Positions 28,625 through 36,813 of a stretch of 64,000 bases of DNA are shown one piece after another; the first letter of the stretch is position 1; each line of letters opens with the position of its first letter. The notes below the pieces were generated by a model. The model was not told where the DNA came from and did not search any database. It saw only the letters and a program-made list of their open reading frames with translations. A program made the position numbers and the translations under genes. This stretch comes from an uncultured Tessaracoccus sp. Its GTDB lineage: Bacteria; Actinomycetota; Actinomycetes; Propionibacteriales; Propionibacteriaceae. The stretch spans positions 1 through 64,000 of the forward strand of contig NZ_CALUCN010000010.1 in NCBI RefSeq assembly GCF_943914565.1, read 5' to 3'.

Positions 28625-29133
28625 ACCGCGGCTGGAGGCTCTTCGCCCTCGGGTTGTGGCTCGTGGGGCTCGCCGTCGACCAATGCACCAAGCTCGCGGC
28701 GCTCGCCTGGCTGCAGCCGCACGACCCCGGCGACTGGTTCGCCGGGGTGCTGCGTCTCCACCTGATCTTCAACCCCGGCGCGGCGTTCGGGATGGGGGAG
28801 GGCGCCACCGTCCTCTTCACGGTGTTCGCGTTCGTCGCGACGGCCGTCTGCCTCGGCTGGGCGCTGCCCCGCGTGCGCCGGGGCTGGCACGCCGTCGTGC
28901 TCGGGTTGCTGCTCGCAGGCATCACCGGCAACCTCGTCGATCGCGTGATGCGGCCGCCGTCACTGCTGCACGGCCACGTCGTCGACTTCATCCAGATCCG
29001 CTGGTTCGCGATCGTCAACGTCGCAGACGTCTGCATCACCGTCGCGGCACTCCTGCTGGTCCTCGCGAGCCTCACCGACGGGCGGCGTCCCAACGAGGCG
29101 CCCGAGTCGGCCGTGGAGGAGCGGCTCGCGTGA
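28621..29133 (+). CDS. lspA: Lipoprotein signal peptidase (signal peptidase II)
   Basis: Four-helix membrane aspartyl protease removing signal peptides from prolipoproteins, such as the FKBP lipoprotein at 39282. The catalytic aspartates lie in G-N-L-V-D-R-V and I-V-N-V-A-D-V, and D-Q-C-T-K is in the first helix region. The start is unusual: CTG at 28621 has GGGAGG 7 nt upstream and overlaps the previous stop like the ATGA/GTGA overlaps elsewhere. GTG at 28588 is also in frame but lies deep in the previous gene without a ribosome site; the next starts would cut helix 1. 170 residues with the CTG start. Confidence 0.88.
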   Translation: MNRGWRLFALGLWLVGLAVDQCTKLAALAWLQPHDPGDWFAGVLRLHLIFNPGAAFGMGEGATVLFTVFAFVATAVCLGWALPRVRRGWHAVVLGLLLAGITGNLVDRVMRPPSLLHGHVVDFIQIRWFAIVNVADVCITVAALLLVLASLTDGRRPNEAPESAVEERLA

Positions 29134-30053
29134 GCGTCTTCCTCGTGCCCGACGCCCTGGACGGCGACCGCGTCGACGTGGTCGCCGCGAGGATCAGCGG
29201 GTACAGCCGGTCGCGCGTCGAGACGATCCTCGACGCCGGCGGGGTGCTCGTCGACGGCGTCGCGGCCACGAAGGGGTCCATGCGCGTGCACGCCGGCGCG
29301 ATGCTCGAACTCGTCGACGCCGAGGCCCCCGCCGGGCCGACGGTGCGCCCACGGGAGGCCGAGGGGCTGCGCATCGTGCACGAGGACCGGGACATCGTCG
29401 TGGTGGACAAGCCCGTCGGCGTCGCCGCACACCCCAGCCTCGGTTGGGAGGGGCCGAGCGTCACCGAGCACCTGGCCCACGTCGGGGTGGCGATCGCGAC
29501 GAGCGGCGCGGCCGAGCGCCAAGGCATCGTGCAGCGGCTCGACGTCGGCACCTCCGGGCTCATGGTCGTCGCCAAGAGCGAGCACGCCTACAGCGTGCTG
29601 AAGCAGGCGTTCCGGGACCGCACGGTCGAGAAGACCTACCGCGCGCTCGTGCAGGGCCACCCGGACCCGTTCTCCGGCACGATCGACGCGCCGATCGCCC
29701 GCCACCCGGGGCACGACTGGAAGATGGCGGTCGTCGACGGCGGGCGGCGCAGCATCACCCACTACGACACCCTCGAGGCCCACCGGCGCGCGACGCTGCT
29801 CGAGGTCCACCTCGAGACCGGGCGCACCCACCAGATCCGGGTGCACATGGCCGCCATCGGCCACCCGTGCGCCGGCGACCCGCTCTACGGGGCCGACCCG
29901 ACGCTCTCGGCGATGCTCGGGCTCGAACGGCAGTGGCTGCACGCGGTGCGGCTGGGTTTCGTCCACCCCGGCACCGGGGAGCACGTCGAGTACGCCTCCG
30001 AGCCCCCGCAGGACCTCGCCCGCGCGCTCGAGATCGTGCGCACGAACACGTGA
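29130..30053 (+). CDS. RluA/RluD family 23S rRNA pseudouridine synthase
   Basis: A 307-residue RluA-family pseudouridine synthase. The N-terminal S4-like domain has S-G-Y-S-R-S-R-V-E-T; the catalytic motif is Q-R-L-D-V-G-T-S-G-L with the conserved Asp; G-R-T-H-Q-I-R-V-H is the family C-terminal signature. RluD modifies helix 69 of 23S rRNA in E. coli; the exact target here is not known. GTG 29130 overlaps the lspA stop. The lspA-rluD pairing is widespread. Confidence 0.93.
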   Translation: MSVFLVPDALDGDRVDVVAARISGYSRSRVETILDAGGVLVDGVAATKGSMRVHAGAMLELVDAEAPAGPTVRPREAEGLRIVHEDRDIVVVDKPVGVAAHPSLGWEGPSVTEHLAHVGVAIATSGAAERQGIVQRLDVGTSGLMVVAKSEHAYSVLKQAFRDRTVEKTYRALVQGHPDPFSGTIDAPIARHPGHDWKMAVVDGGRRSITHYDTLEAHRRATLLEVHLETGRTHQIRVHMAAIGHPCAGDPLYGADPTLSAMLGLERQWLHAVRLGFVHPGTGEHVEYASEPPQDLARALEIVRTNT

Positions 30054-30109
30054 GTACGGAACCGGTACCGCAAGGACCACCGGGGGGCTTGTGACCGGGT
30101 GTCGTCTAG

Positions 30110-30115
30110 TAGGGT
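30110..30115 (+). promoter_or_regulatory. -10 box TAGGGT for a leaderless pyk mRNA
   Basis: TAGGGT is followed by 7 nt and then the pyk GTG at 30123, which has no ribosome-binding site. A possible -35, TTGTGA (30089-30094), has a 15-bp spacer, shorter than ideal. Confidence 0.55.
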
Positions 30116-30122
30116 GGGTGTC

Positions 30123-31544
30123 GTGCGTAGAGCGAAGATTGTTTGTACCTTGGGCCCAGCGACCGAGAGCGTGGACCGGCTCGTCGAGCTGATCCAGGCA
30201 GGAATGAACGTGGCTCGTCTCAACATGAGCCACGGTGACTACTCCGAGCACCTCCAGCGGCTGGAGAACGTGCGCGAGGCGGCGCGGATCACCGACGCCA
30301 CCGTCGGTGTCTTCGCGGACCTCCAGGGGCCGAAGATCCGGCTCGGCAAGTTCGAGAACGGCCCTCACGAGCTCGCCCGTGGCGACGTGTTCACCATCAC
30401 CACCGACGACATCCTCGGCACCGCCGAGCGCTCGTCGACCACCTACAAGGGCCTCCCGGGCGACGTGAAGCCGGGCGACTCGCTGCTCATCGACGACGGC
30501 AAGGTCGGGCTGCGGGTCACCGAGGTCACGGGCAACGACGTCGTCACCGAGGTGGTCGTGGGCGGCCCGGTGTCCAACAACAAGGGCATCAACATCCCCG
30601 GCGCCGCGGTGTCGGTCCCCGCGCTCTCCGAGAAGGACGAGGCGGACCTGCGCTGGGCGCTCGAACAGGGCGTCGACATGATCGCGCTGTCGTTCGTGCG
30701 TCGCAGCGAGGACATCAACCGCGTCCACGAGATCATGGACGAGGTGGGCCGCCGCACACCGGTGATCGCGAAGCTCGAGAAGCCGCAGGCGATCGAGAAC
30801 CTGCAGCCGATCATCGACTCGTTCGACGCGTTCATGGTCGCCCGCGGCGACCTGGGCGTCGAACTGCCGCTCGAGGACGTGCCGCTGGTGCAGAAGCAGA
30901 TCATCCGCGCGGCCCGCAAGTGGGCCAAGCCGGTGATCGTCGCCACCCAGATGCTCGACTCGATGATCACCAACCCGCGCCCGACGCGCGCCGAGGCCTC
31001 CGACGTCGCCAACGCCATCCTGGACGGCGCCGACGCGGTCATGCTCTCCGGCGAGACCTCCGTCGGTGAGTTCCCGGTGCTCACCGTCTCGACGATGGCC
31101 CGCATCGTCGAGACCACCGAGCAGGAGGGGCACGGCGAGATCCACCACATCGACTGGGACCCGCACACCACCGGTGGCATCCTGGCGAAGGCGGCCGCCG
31201 AGGTCGCCGAGCGCATGGGGGCCCGCTACCTCGTCGCGTTCACCAAGTCGGGCGACACGGGTCGCCGTCTGGCGCGCCTGCGTTCGCCGATCCCGATGCT
31301 CGTGTTCTCGCCCGAGCCGGCCACCCGCCAGCAGATGACGCTGTCGTGGGGTGTCGACACGGTCGTCACGCCGCACTTCCGCACCCAGGAGGAGATGGTC
31401 GACTCGCTCGACGCCTACCTGCGCAGCCACGGGCTCGTCGAGGTGGGGGAGCGCGTCGTCATCCTGTCGGGCCTGCCGATGGGCGTGCCGGGCAAGACGA
31501 ACAACCTGCGGGTGCACCGCATCAAGGAACTGGGCGACCACTAG
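30123..31544 (+). CDS. pyk: Pyruvate kinase
   Basis: Glycolytic enzyme converting phosphoenolpyruvate and ADP to pyruvate and ATP; 473 residues. The N-terminus R-R-A-K-I-V-C-T-L-G-P-A-T is the family start, so GTG 30123 is chosen over a codon 24 nt upstream; the -10 box 7 nt before it supports a leaderless start. Other motifs: N-M-S-H-G, D-L-Q-G-P-K-I-R, and V-A-R-G-D-L-G-V-E-L with A-T-Q-M-L-D-S-M. The pyk then ANTAR-regulator order is also seen in mycobacteria. Confidence 0.96.
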   Translation: MRRAKIVCTLGPATESVDRLVELIQAGMNVARLNMSHGDYSEHLQRLENVREAARITDATVGVFADLQGPKIRLGKFENGPHELARGDVFTITTDDILGTAERSSTTYKGLPGDVKPGDSLLIDDGKVGLRVTEVTGNDVVTEVVVGGPVSNNKGINIPGAAVSVPALSEKDEADLRWALEQGVDMIALSFVRRSEDINRVHEIMDEVGRRTPVIAKLEKPQAIENLQPIIDSFDAFMVARGDLGVELPLEDVPLVQKQIIRAARKWAKPVIVATQMLDSMITNPRPTRAEASDVANAILDGADAVMLSGETSVGEFPVLTVSTMARIVETTEQEGHGEIHHIDWDPHTTGGILAKAAAEVAERMGARYLVAFTKSGDTGRRLARLRSPIPMLVFSPEPATRQQMTLSWGVDTVVTPHFRTQEEMVDSLDAYLRSHGLVEVGERVVILSGLPMGVPGKTNNLRVHRIKELGDH

Positions 31545-31565
31545 GGCGTCGCGCGGGACGTGGAT

Positions 31566-31598
31566 CCGTCGGTGGGTGGCTCAGGCCCCCACCGACGG
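31566..31598. terminator. Bidirectional terminator between pyk and tRNA-Leu
   Basis: CCGTCGGTGGG (31566-31576) and CCCACCGACGG (31588-31598) form an 11-bp stem with an 11-nt loop. It lies 21 nt after the pyk stop and 6 nt beyond the 3' end of the minus-strand tRNA-Leu, so it can end both transcripts. Confidence 0.7.
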
Positions 31599-31604
31599 CG
31601 GGGG

Positions 31605-31687
31605 TACCCGGCAGGGGATTCGAACCCCTACGGCCTTTCGGCCACTCGATTTTGAGTCGAGCGCGTCTACCATTCCGCCACCCGGGC
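31605..31687 (-). tRNA. tRNA-Leu (anticodon CAA)
   Basis: Read on the minus strand: acceptor GCCCGGG, D arm with GCG/CGC stem, anticodon loop CTCAAAA (anticodon CAA, codon UUG), a long variable arm TGGCCGAAAGGCCG typical of class II tRNAs, and a T arm with GTTCGAAT. The 3' side reads GCCGGGT-A, giving a G1-U72 wobble and a G7-G66 mismatch. CCA is not encoded. It is convergent with pyk. Confidence 0.92.
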
Positions 31688-31755
31688 CAGCGCGGGAACA
31701 TTGTGCCACACTGCGCGGAAACTGCGCGATTCGGGCACGCCTTGCGCGCGGGCAG

Positions 31756-31761
31756 TACGCT
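31756..31761 (+). promoter_or_regulatory. -10 box TACGCT of the ANTAR regulator gene
   Basis: TACGCT lies 40 nt upstream of the ATG at 31802, giving a leadered mRNA with AAGGAG and GAGG elements. No strong -35 is recognised. Confidence 0.4.
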
Positions 31762-31801
31762 GGTGCAAGATTCGCTCTCCAAGGAGCATAGTGAGGAACC
31801 G

Positions 31802-32392
31802 ATGACTGATTCGAAGAGCAAGCCAACCGTGCTTGTGGCCGAGGACGAAGCACTCATTCGTCTGGATCTCGTGGAGCTGTTGACCGAGGAGGGGTACGAG
31901 GTCATCGGCGAGGCCGCCGACGGCGAGGATGCCGTGAAGATGGCCCGCGAACTCGACCCCGATCTGTGCATCATGGACGTGAAGATGCCGAAGCTCGACG
32001 GCATCTCCGCCGCCGAGATCATCGCTGAGGAGCGCATCGCGCCGATCGTGATGCTCACGGCCTTCAGCCAGCGGGACCTCGTCGAGCGTGCGCGCGACGC
32101 CGGGGCCATGGCCTATGTCGTGAAGCCGTTCGACGCCTCCGACGTGGTGCCGGCCATCGAGGTCGCACTCGGCCGGTTCCAGGAGATCAAGGCGATCGAG
32201 GACGAGTTGGCCACCCTCGAGGAGCGCTTCGAGTCGCGCAAGATCATCGACCAGGCGAAGGGCATCCTGCAGAAGGACCTGGGCCTCACCGAGCCCGAGG
32301 CGTTCCGCTGGATCCAGAAGACCGCCATGGACCTGCGCAAGTCGATGCGTGACGTCGCCGAGGGCGTCATCAACCACAACAAGAAGAAGTAG
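31802..32392 (+). CDS. pdtaR: ANTAR-domain response regulator (PdtaR-like)
   Basis: A 196-residue two-domain regulator. The receiver domain has E-D-E near residue 14, the phospho-acceptor Asp about 59 in C-I-M-D-V-K-M-P, and the V-K-P-F Lys near 109. A C-terminal ANTAR domain (about 130-190) is an RNA-binding module that disrupts terminator hairpins when active; the A-K-G-I-L motif is present. In mycobacteria PdtaR lies next to pyk and works with the kinase PdtaS. The ATG at 31802 is chosen over upstream in-frame codons because the receiver fold begins here. No kinase gene is adjacent. Confidence 0.92.
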   Translation: MTDSKSKPTVLVAEDEALIRLDLVELLTEEGYEVIGEAADGEDAVKMARELDPDLCIMDVKMPKLDGISAAEIIAEERIAPIVMLTAFSQRDLVERARDAGAMAYVVKPFDASDVVPAIEVALGRFQEIKAIEDELATLEERFESRKIIDQAKGILQKDLGLTEPEAFRWIQKTAMDLRKSMRDVAEGVINHNKKK

Positions 32393-32402
32393 TCCGCGAG
32401 GG

Positions 32403-32807
32403 TCAGCTGACGTCGACGAGCTGGCAGGTGAGCGCTCCGACGGCGGTCACCCTGTCCCGTTCGTCGCGGACCTCGACGCGGTGGTGGCTCGTCGTCCGGC
32501 CGAGCCGGACCGCCATCGCGGTGCCGGTGACGAGCCCTTCACGCACGGGGGCGAGGTGGGTGACGTGCAGGTCGACCCCGACGGCGACGCGCCCCGAGTC
32601 GCGCGCGTGCGCGGCGGCACCGAGTGAGGCGAGGGTCTCGACGAGGACGCCGGTGGCGCCGCCGTGGAGCAGGCCGAAGGGTTGCTGGTTGCCGTCGACG
32701 GGCATCCGCCCGACCACGCGTTCGGCAGTGACCTCGACCAGCTCGAGGCCCAGCTTGGCGTCGAGGGGGCTGTGCAGTTGCGTCACCCAGGCGGGGATGT
32801 CGTCCAT
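32403..32807 (-). CDS. PaaI-type hotdog-fold thioesterase
   Basis: A 134-residue hotdog-fold protein with F-G-L-L-H-G-G-A-T-G-V-L-V-E-T, the PaaI/YdiI-type thioesterase signature (His-Gly-Gly then Glu on the central helix). It probably hydrolyses an acyl- or aryl-CoA; the substrate is not predictable here. The ATG at 32807 gives the usual family length; GGAG lies very close and a weak CACAGT box 6 nt upstream may mark a leaderless start. It ends 10 nt from the convergent pdtaR stop. Confidence 0.85.
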   Translation of the reverse strand: MDDIPAWVTQLHSPLDAKLGLELVEVTAERVVGRMPVDGNQQPFGLLHGGATGVLVETLASLGAAAHARDSGRVAVGVDLHVTHLAPVREGLVTGTAMAVRLGRTTSHHRVEVRDERDRVTAVGALTCQLVDVS

Positions 32808-32835
32808 GGCTCCACTGTGCCACGTGACGTCCCGA

Positions 32836-32841
32836 TAGGCT
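32836..32841 (+). promoter_or_regulatory. -10 box TAGGCT for a leaderless pncA mRNA
   Basis: TAGGCT is followed by 7 nt and the ATG at 32849. No ribosome site precedes the ATG. The thioesterase gene is divergent, 41 bp away. Confidence 0.55.
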
Positions 32842-32848
32842 GCGGTCC

Positions 32849-33418
32849 ATGACCAGTGCACTCATCGTCGTCGACGTCCAGAACGACTTCTGCGAGGGAG
32901 GTGCCCTCGGCGTCGAGGGCGGTGCCGACGTCGCGGCCCGGATCCACGACCTCCTCACGGGCGACCACGGCTACGACGTGGTCGTCGCCACCCGGGACCA
33001 CCACGTCGACCCCGGTGACCACTTCAGCGACACGCCCGACTTCGTCGACTCGTGGCCGCCGCACTGCGTGGCCGGCACCGAGGGCGCGCGGTTCCACCCC
33101 AACCTGGACTTCGACGGGTTCGAGGCCGTCTTCGACAAGGGCGAGCACAGCGCCGCGTACTCGGGCTTCGAGGGGGCGGCGGACGGCGTAGGGCTCGCGG
33201 AGTTCCTCCGGTCGCGCGGCGTCACCGAGGTCGACGTGTGCGGCATCGCAACCGACCACTGCGTGCGCGCCACCGCGGACGACGCGCTCCGGGAAGGGTT
33301 CGACACGACGGTGCTGCTGCCGCTCACCGCGGCCGTGAGCCCCGAGCGCGTGCCCGAGCTTCGTGAGGAGTGGATCGAGGCCGGGATCTGGGTGGCCGAC
33401 GGCACCGCCGCGGCCTGA
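32849..33418 (+). CDS. pncA: Nicotinamidase
   Basis: Isochorismatase-fold amidohydrolase of 189 residues converting nicotinamide to nicotinate for NAD salvage. The catalytic triad is visible: D9 in V-V-D-V-Q-N-D-F, K97 in F-D-K-G, and C138 in T-D-H-C-V-R; metal-site residues lie in R-D-H-H-V-D-P-G-D-H-F. The start is leaderless. It ends 5 nt from the convergent regulator gene. Confidence 0.92.
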   Translation: MTSALIVVDVQNDFCEGGALGVEGGADVAARIHDLLTGDHGYDVVVATRDHHVDPGDHFSDTPDFVDSWPPHCVAGTEGARFHPNLDFDGFEAVFDKGEHSAAYSGFEGAADGVGLAEFLRSRGVTEVDVCGIATDHCVRATADDALREGFDTTVLLPLTAAVSPERVPELREEWIEAGIWVADGTAAA

Positions 33419-33423
33419 GCGCC

Positions 33424-34287
33424 TCACCAGCGCAGCGTGCGCGAGGCGATCACGCCGGCCTGGAAGCGGCTCGTGGCGCCCAGGTCGCGCATGAGGCTCG
33501 CGACGTGCCGGCGGAACTGCCGTTCGGAGATCCCGAGCTCGCGCGCCGCGATCGCGTCGGTGCCGCCCGAGGCCAGCGCGCGCACGACGTGCTCCTGCGA
33601 GAGCGTTCCCTCCGGCAGCGCGGCATCGAGGCTCGCCTCCACCCAGGCGTCCACGTCGTCGACGCCGATGCGCACCGAGTCCGGCAGGAGGTGGGCCGCC
33701 CCCACGCCCCGCCACGCGATGAGCGGCGCGTCCACGTGCGCCGCCACCCGGACGTCCCCGCCGGTGGCGCGCACGTCGTCGCAGAGGGCACGCCAGTGGG
33801 GGAGCTCGAGTGTGGATCGCGGTGCCAGCACGCGCGGGACGAGGCGGTGCTGGCCGGCCAGGTCGATCGCGGCGTGGCAGTGCTCGAGGTGCGGCGCGGT
33901 GTGGCGTCCGGGGTCGTCGGGCAGCAGCAGCGTGAGGGCCTCGGCGTGGTGCGCGAAGCCGGCGGCGACGCTCGCGAACTCCGACGCGCAGCACAGCGCC
34001 TGCGTCTCCTCGCCCGCCCGGGCGCGACGGGCGCGCAGCCAGCTGTTCACGGCGGCGTCGTCGCCGGCAGCCGCGCGGATCGCGGCAGGGGCTCCGGGCA
34101 CGAGCGCCAGCTGGGCGTCGTCGTCGGTGGGGGCGAGCTCGACGGCGCCCAGGTCGAGCAGCGCGCGCAGCCGGTCGAGGACAGTCTCGGTCCGGACGGC
34201 CACGCGTTCCGCGAGCGCGCCGAGCGTCACGGGAGCGTCGAACGCCACGTGCAGGAGGACGCGGGGATCGATCTCGCTCGGGCGCAT
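33424..34287 (-). CDS. HTH transcriptional regulator (TrmB-like N-terminus, LuxR-like C-terminus)
   Basis: A 287-residue regulator with two helix-turn-helix regions: an N-terminal winged-helix-like stretch (about 1-50, V-T-L-G-A-L-A-E-R-V-A-V-R-T) and a C-terminal LuxR-like HTH (A-A-R-E-L-G-I-S-E-R-Q-F-R-R-H-V). The middle resembles the phospholipase-D-like sensing region of TrmB-type regulators. Its ligand is unknown. It faces pncA convergently and is divergent from the Nudix gene, sharing an 82-bp promoter region with it. Confidence 0.78.
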   Translation of the reverse strand: MRPSEIDPRVLLHVAFDAPVTLGALAERVAVRTETVLDRLRALLDLGAVELAPTDDDAQLALVPGAPAAIRAAAGDDAAVNSWLRARRARAGEETQALCCASEFASVAAGFAHHAEALTLLLPDDPGRHTAPHLEHCHAAIDLAGQHRLVPRVLAPRSTLELPHWRALCDDVRATGGDVRVAAHVDAPLIAWRGVGAAHLLPDSVRIGVDDVDAWVEASLDAALPEGTLSQEHVVRALASGGTDAIAARELGISERQFRRHVASLMRDLGATSRFQAGVIASRTLRW

Positions 34288-34297
34288 GATGGTGCCG

Positions 34298-34303
34298 AAT
34301 CTA
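34298..34303 (-). promoter_or_regulatory. -10 box TAGATT of the HTH regulator gene
   Basis: On the minus strand TAGATT is followed by 7 nt, then ATC and the ATG at 34287, so the mRNA would have about a 3-nt leader or none. CTAGTC here and GACTAG at 34334-34339 form a 6-bp inverted repeat between the two divergent genes. Confidence 0.45.
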
Positions 34304-34336
34304 GTCCTGGCACGGGGTCACCGCGGGCGGCCCGAC

Positions 34337-34342
34337 TAGGAT
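34337..34342 (+). promoter_or_regulatory. -10 box TAGGAT of the Nudix/xerD operon
   Basis: TAGGAT lies 27 nt before the GTG at 34370, leaving a short leader with AGGAAGG. It mirrors the regulator's own -10 box on the other strand. Confidence 0.45.
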
Positions 34343-34369
34343 CGAGCCAACGACAGGAAGGACGTCGCC

Positions 34370-34990
34370 GTGATCGAGGATCGCCGCATGCACTGGCCCG
34401 TGCGTTCGAGGGAGGTGCTCGGCACCGGGCGGGTGTCGAGCTTCGTCGAGGAGACGGTGGAGACCCCGTCAGGGGAGGAGATGACGAGGCAGTTCCTCAC
34501 CCACCCCGGCGCCGTCGCGATCGTGCCCTTCGACGAGGACCGCGACGAGATCGTGGTGCTGCGGCAGTACCGGCACCCCGTCGGGATGGAGCTCGTGGAG
34601 ATCCCCGCCGGGCTGCTCGACGTCGCGGGGGAGGACTGGCACACCGCCGCGCAGCGAGAGCTCGCGGAGGAGGCGGAGCTCGCCGCCGACCGCTGGGACC
34701 TGCTCGTCGACATCGTCACCAGCCCGGGCGCCTGCGAGGAGTCGCTGCGCGTCGCCCTCGCGCGGGATCTCCGGGCCACCAGCCGCCCCGAGGGGTTCGA
34801 GCTCGAGGGCGAGGAGGCCCAGATGCGCGTCGAGCGCGTCGGGCGGGAGGCGCTCGTCGACGCCGTCCTGGCCGGGCGCTGCCAGTCACCCACGCTCGTG
34901 GCCGGGGTGCTGGCGCTCGAAACTGCCCGCGCGACCGGGCGGCTGGACGCGCTGCGCGGGGTCGACGCGCCCTGGCCCATCCGCGGATGA
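34370..34990 (+). CDS. Nudix hydrolase, ADP-ribose pyrophosphatase type
   Basis: A 206-residue Nudix protein. The Nudix box G-L-L-D-V-A-G-E-D followed by A-A-Q-R-E-L-A-E-E-A matches the ADP-ribose pyrophosphatase subfamily, with R-Q-Y-R-H-P-V-G-M-E-L-V-E-I-P-A upstream as usual. It likely cleaves ADP-ribose to AMP and ribose 5-phosphate. The final Gly of the box is Ala. GTG 34370 has AGGAAGG 8 nt upstream. A Nudix gene before xerD is a conserved actinobacterial order. Confidence 0.9.
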   Translation: MIEDRRMHWPVRSREVLGTGRVSSFVEETVETPSGEEMTRQFLTHPGAVAIVPFDEDRDEIVVLRQYRHPVGMELVEIPAGLLDVAGEDWHTAAQRELAEEAELAADRWDLLVDIVTSPGACEESLRVALARDLRATSRPEGFELEGEEAQMRVERVGREALVDAVLAGRCQSPTLVAGVLALETARATGRLDALRGVDAPWPIRG

Positions 34991-35907
34991 CGCACGTCCC
35001 CGACGCGGTGGGGGAGTTCCTCGGCCACGTCCGGGTCGAGCGGGGGCTTGCCCGCAACACCGTGGACGCCTACCGCCGCGACCTCGAGGTCTACGAGCAG
35101 TTCCTCGCCGGCCGCGGCATCGACGACCTCGACGAGGTGACCAGCACCGACGTCTCCGAGTTCGTGCGCGAGCGCGGGGAACACGTCGCGCGCAGCTCGC
35201 TCGCGCGGACGCTCGTGAGCGTCCGACGCCTGCACGCGTTCGCGCACGGCGAGGGCATGACCCGCGAGGACCCCGCGAAGGAGGTGCGCCCGCCGCGCAC
35301 CGAGCAGCGGCTGCCGAAGGCCCTCACCGTCGACGAGGTCACGGCCCTGCTCGAGGCCCCCGACCCCGCTGACCCGATCGGCTGCCGCGACCGCGCGCTG
35401 CTCGAGCTGCTCTACGCCACCGGCGCGCGCGTGAGCGAGGTCACCGCGCTCGACGTCGACGACGTCTGGCCCACGTTGCGCGACCCGGAGGTGGTGCTGC
35501 GCCTGCTCGGCAAGGGCGGCAAGGAGCGCGGCGTGCCGATCGGCGGCTACGCCCGCGACGCCGTCGACGCCTACCTCGTGCGCGCCCGTCCGGGGCTCGC
35601 GGCCCGGTCGACGAGCCCCGACCCGGCGCTGTTCCTCAACCAGCGCGGCCGCAGGCTCGGGCGGCAGTCGGTGTGGGCCGTGATCCGCGCCGCCGCAGAG
35701 CAGGCCGGGATCCCCGGCGACGTGTCGCCCCACTCGCTGCGCCACTCGTTCGCGACGCACCTGCTCGCCGGCGGCGCGGACCTGCGCGTGGTGCAGGAAC
35801 TGCTCGGCCACTCGTCGGTGGCGACGACGCAGATCTACACGCTCGTCACCGTCGAGCAGCTCCACGAGGTCCACGCGGCCGCGCACCCCCGGGCGCGTGG
35901 CGAGTAG
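34987..35907 (+). CDS. xerD: Site-specific tyrosine recombinase XerD
   Basis: A 306-residue tyrosine recombinase that resolves chromosome dimers at dif with XerC. The N-terminal SAM-like domain covers about 1-95. Catalytic residues are visible: R148 in G-A-R-V-S-E, a Lys near 176-179 in G-K-G-G-K-E-R, H249 and R252 in H-S-L-R-H, H275 in L-G-H-S-S, and Tyr 284 in Q-I-Y-T. ATG 34987 overlaps the Nudix stop (ATGA). The TAG stop is also the first three bases of the parA -10 box. Confidence 0.95.
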   Translation: MTHVPDAVGEFLGHVRVERGLARNTVDAYRRDLEVYEQFLAGRGIDDLDEVTSTDVSEFVRERGEHVARSSLARTLVSVRRLHAFAHGEGMTREDPAKEVRPPRTEQRLPKALTVDEVTALLEAPDPADPIGCRDRALLELLYATGARVSEVTALDVDDVWPTLRDPEVVLRLLGKGGKERGVPIGGYARDAVDAYLVRARPGLAARSTSPDPALFLNQRGRRLGRQSVWAVIRAAAEQAGIPGDVSPHSLRHSFATHLLAGGADLRVVQELLGHSSVATTQIYTLVTVEQLHEVHAAAHPRARGE

Positions 35908-35910
35908 GAT
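35905..35910 (+). promoter_or_regulatory. -10 box TAGGAT of the parA operon, overlapping the xerD stop
   Basis: TAGGAT starts with the xerD stop codon TAG and lies 33 nt before the parA TTG. An AGGAGG ribosome site follows. No strong -35 is seen. Confidence 0.4.
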
Positions 35911-35943
35911 GTCGACAAACTCGTCGCCAGGAGGAACGTCATC

Positions 35944-36813
35944 TTGACTGCGGACTCGTTGTTCGAGGGAGAAATCGGTCCCACGGGCAGGCCCCTGCCC
36001 GACTTCCCCGAGCCCCCACCGGTGGGGCCGGGCCCGAAGCGTGCGAAGGTCATCGCGCTCACCAACCAGAAGGGCGGCGTGGGCAAGACCACCACGACGA
36101 TCAACCTGGGCGCGTGCATCGCGGAGACCGGCCGCACGGTCCTGCTCGTGGACTTCGACCCGCAGGGCTCGCTCTCCGTCGGGCTCGGCATCAACCCGCA
36201 CACCCTCGAGCGCTCGATCTACGACCTCCTGCTCAGTCGTCAGTACGAGCCCCAGGAGGTGGTGACGCCCACGTCGACCTCGGGCGTCGACATCCTGCCC
36301 GCCAACATCGACCTGTCGGCCGCCGAGGTGCAGCTCGTCAGCGAGGTCGCGCGCGAGCAGACCCTCCGTCGCGTGCTCACGAAGCTGCGCGGCGACTACG
36401 ACTACATCCTCATCGACTGCGCGCCCAGCCTCGGGCTGCTCACGATCAACGCGCTCACCGCGAGCGACTACGTGATCATGCCGCTCGAGCTCGAGTTCTT
36501 CGCGCTGCGCGGCATCGCGCTGCTCACCGACACGATCGACAAGGTGCAGGACCGCCTCAATCCCGACCTGCAGGTGCTGGGGCTGCTCGGCACCATGTTC
36601 GACTCACGCACGCTGCACGGCCGCGAGGTGCTCGAACGCATCGTCGAGGCGTTCGGCGACCAGGTCTTCCACACGGTGATCCGTCGGACGGTCCGGTTCC
36701 CCGAGACCACCGTCGCCGGCGAACCCATCACCACCTACGCACCCAACTCGCCGGGCGCCGTCTCCTACCGGCAGCTCGCCCGCGAGGTGCTGCTCAGGGT
36801 GGAGCATGAATAG
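35944..36813 (+). CDS. parA: ParA family ATPase (segregation operon type)
   Basis: A 289-residue ParA/MinD-type ATPase. The deviant Walker A is K-G-G-V-G-K-T-T-T-T (about 47-56); D-F-D-P-Q-G-S-L-S and I-D-C-A-P-S-L-G-L-L follow. The TTG at 35944 has AGGAGG about 9 nt upstream. No parB is nearby; the next genes are an RHH protein and scpAB. This is the second actinobacterial ParA, linked to scpAB, not the origin-proximal one. Its role is probably in chromosome organisation but is not well established. Confidence 0.9.
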   Translation: MTADSLFEGEIGPTGRPLPDFPEPPPVGPGPKRAKVIALTNQKGGVGKTTTTINLGACIAETGRTVLLVDFDPQGSLSVGLGINPHTLERSIYDLLLSRQYEPQEVVTPTSTSGVDILPANIDLSAAEVQLVSEVAREQTLRRVLTKLRGDYDYILIDCAPSLGLLTINALTASDYVIMPLELEFFALRGIALLTDTIDKVQDRLNPDLQVLGLLGTMFDSRTLHGREVLERIVEAFGDQVFHTVIRRTVRFPETTVAGEPITTYAPNSPGAVSYRQLAREVLLRVEHE

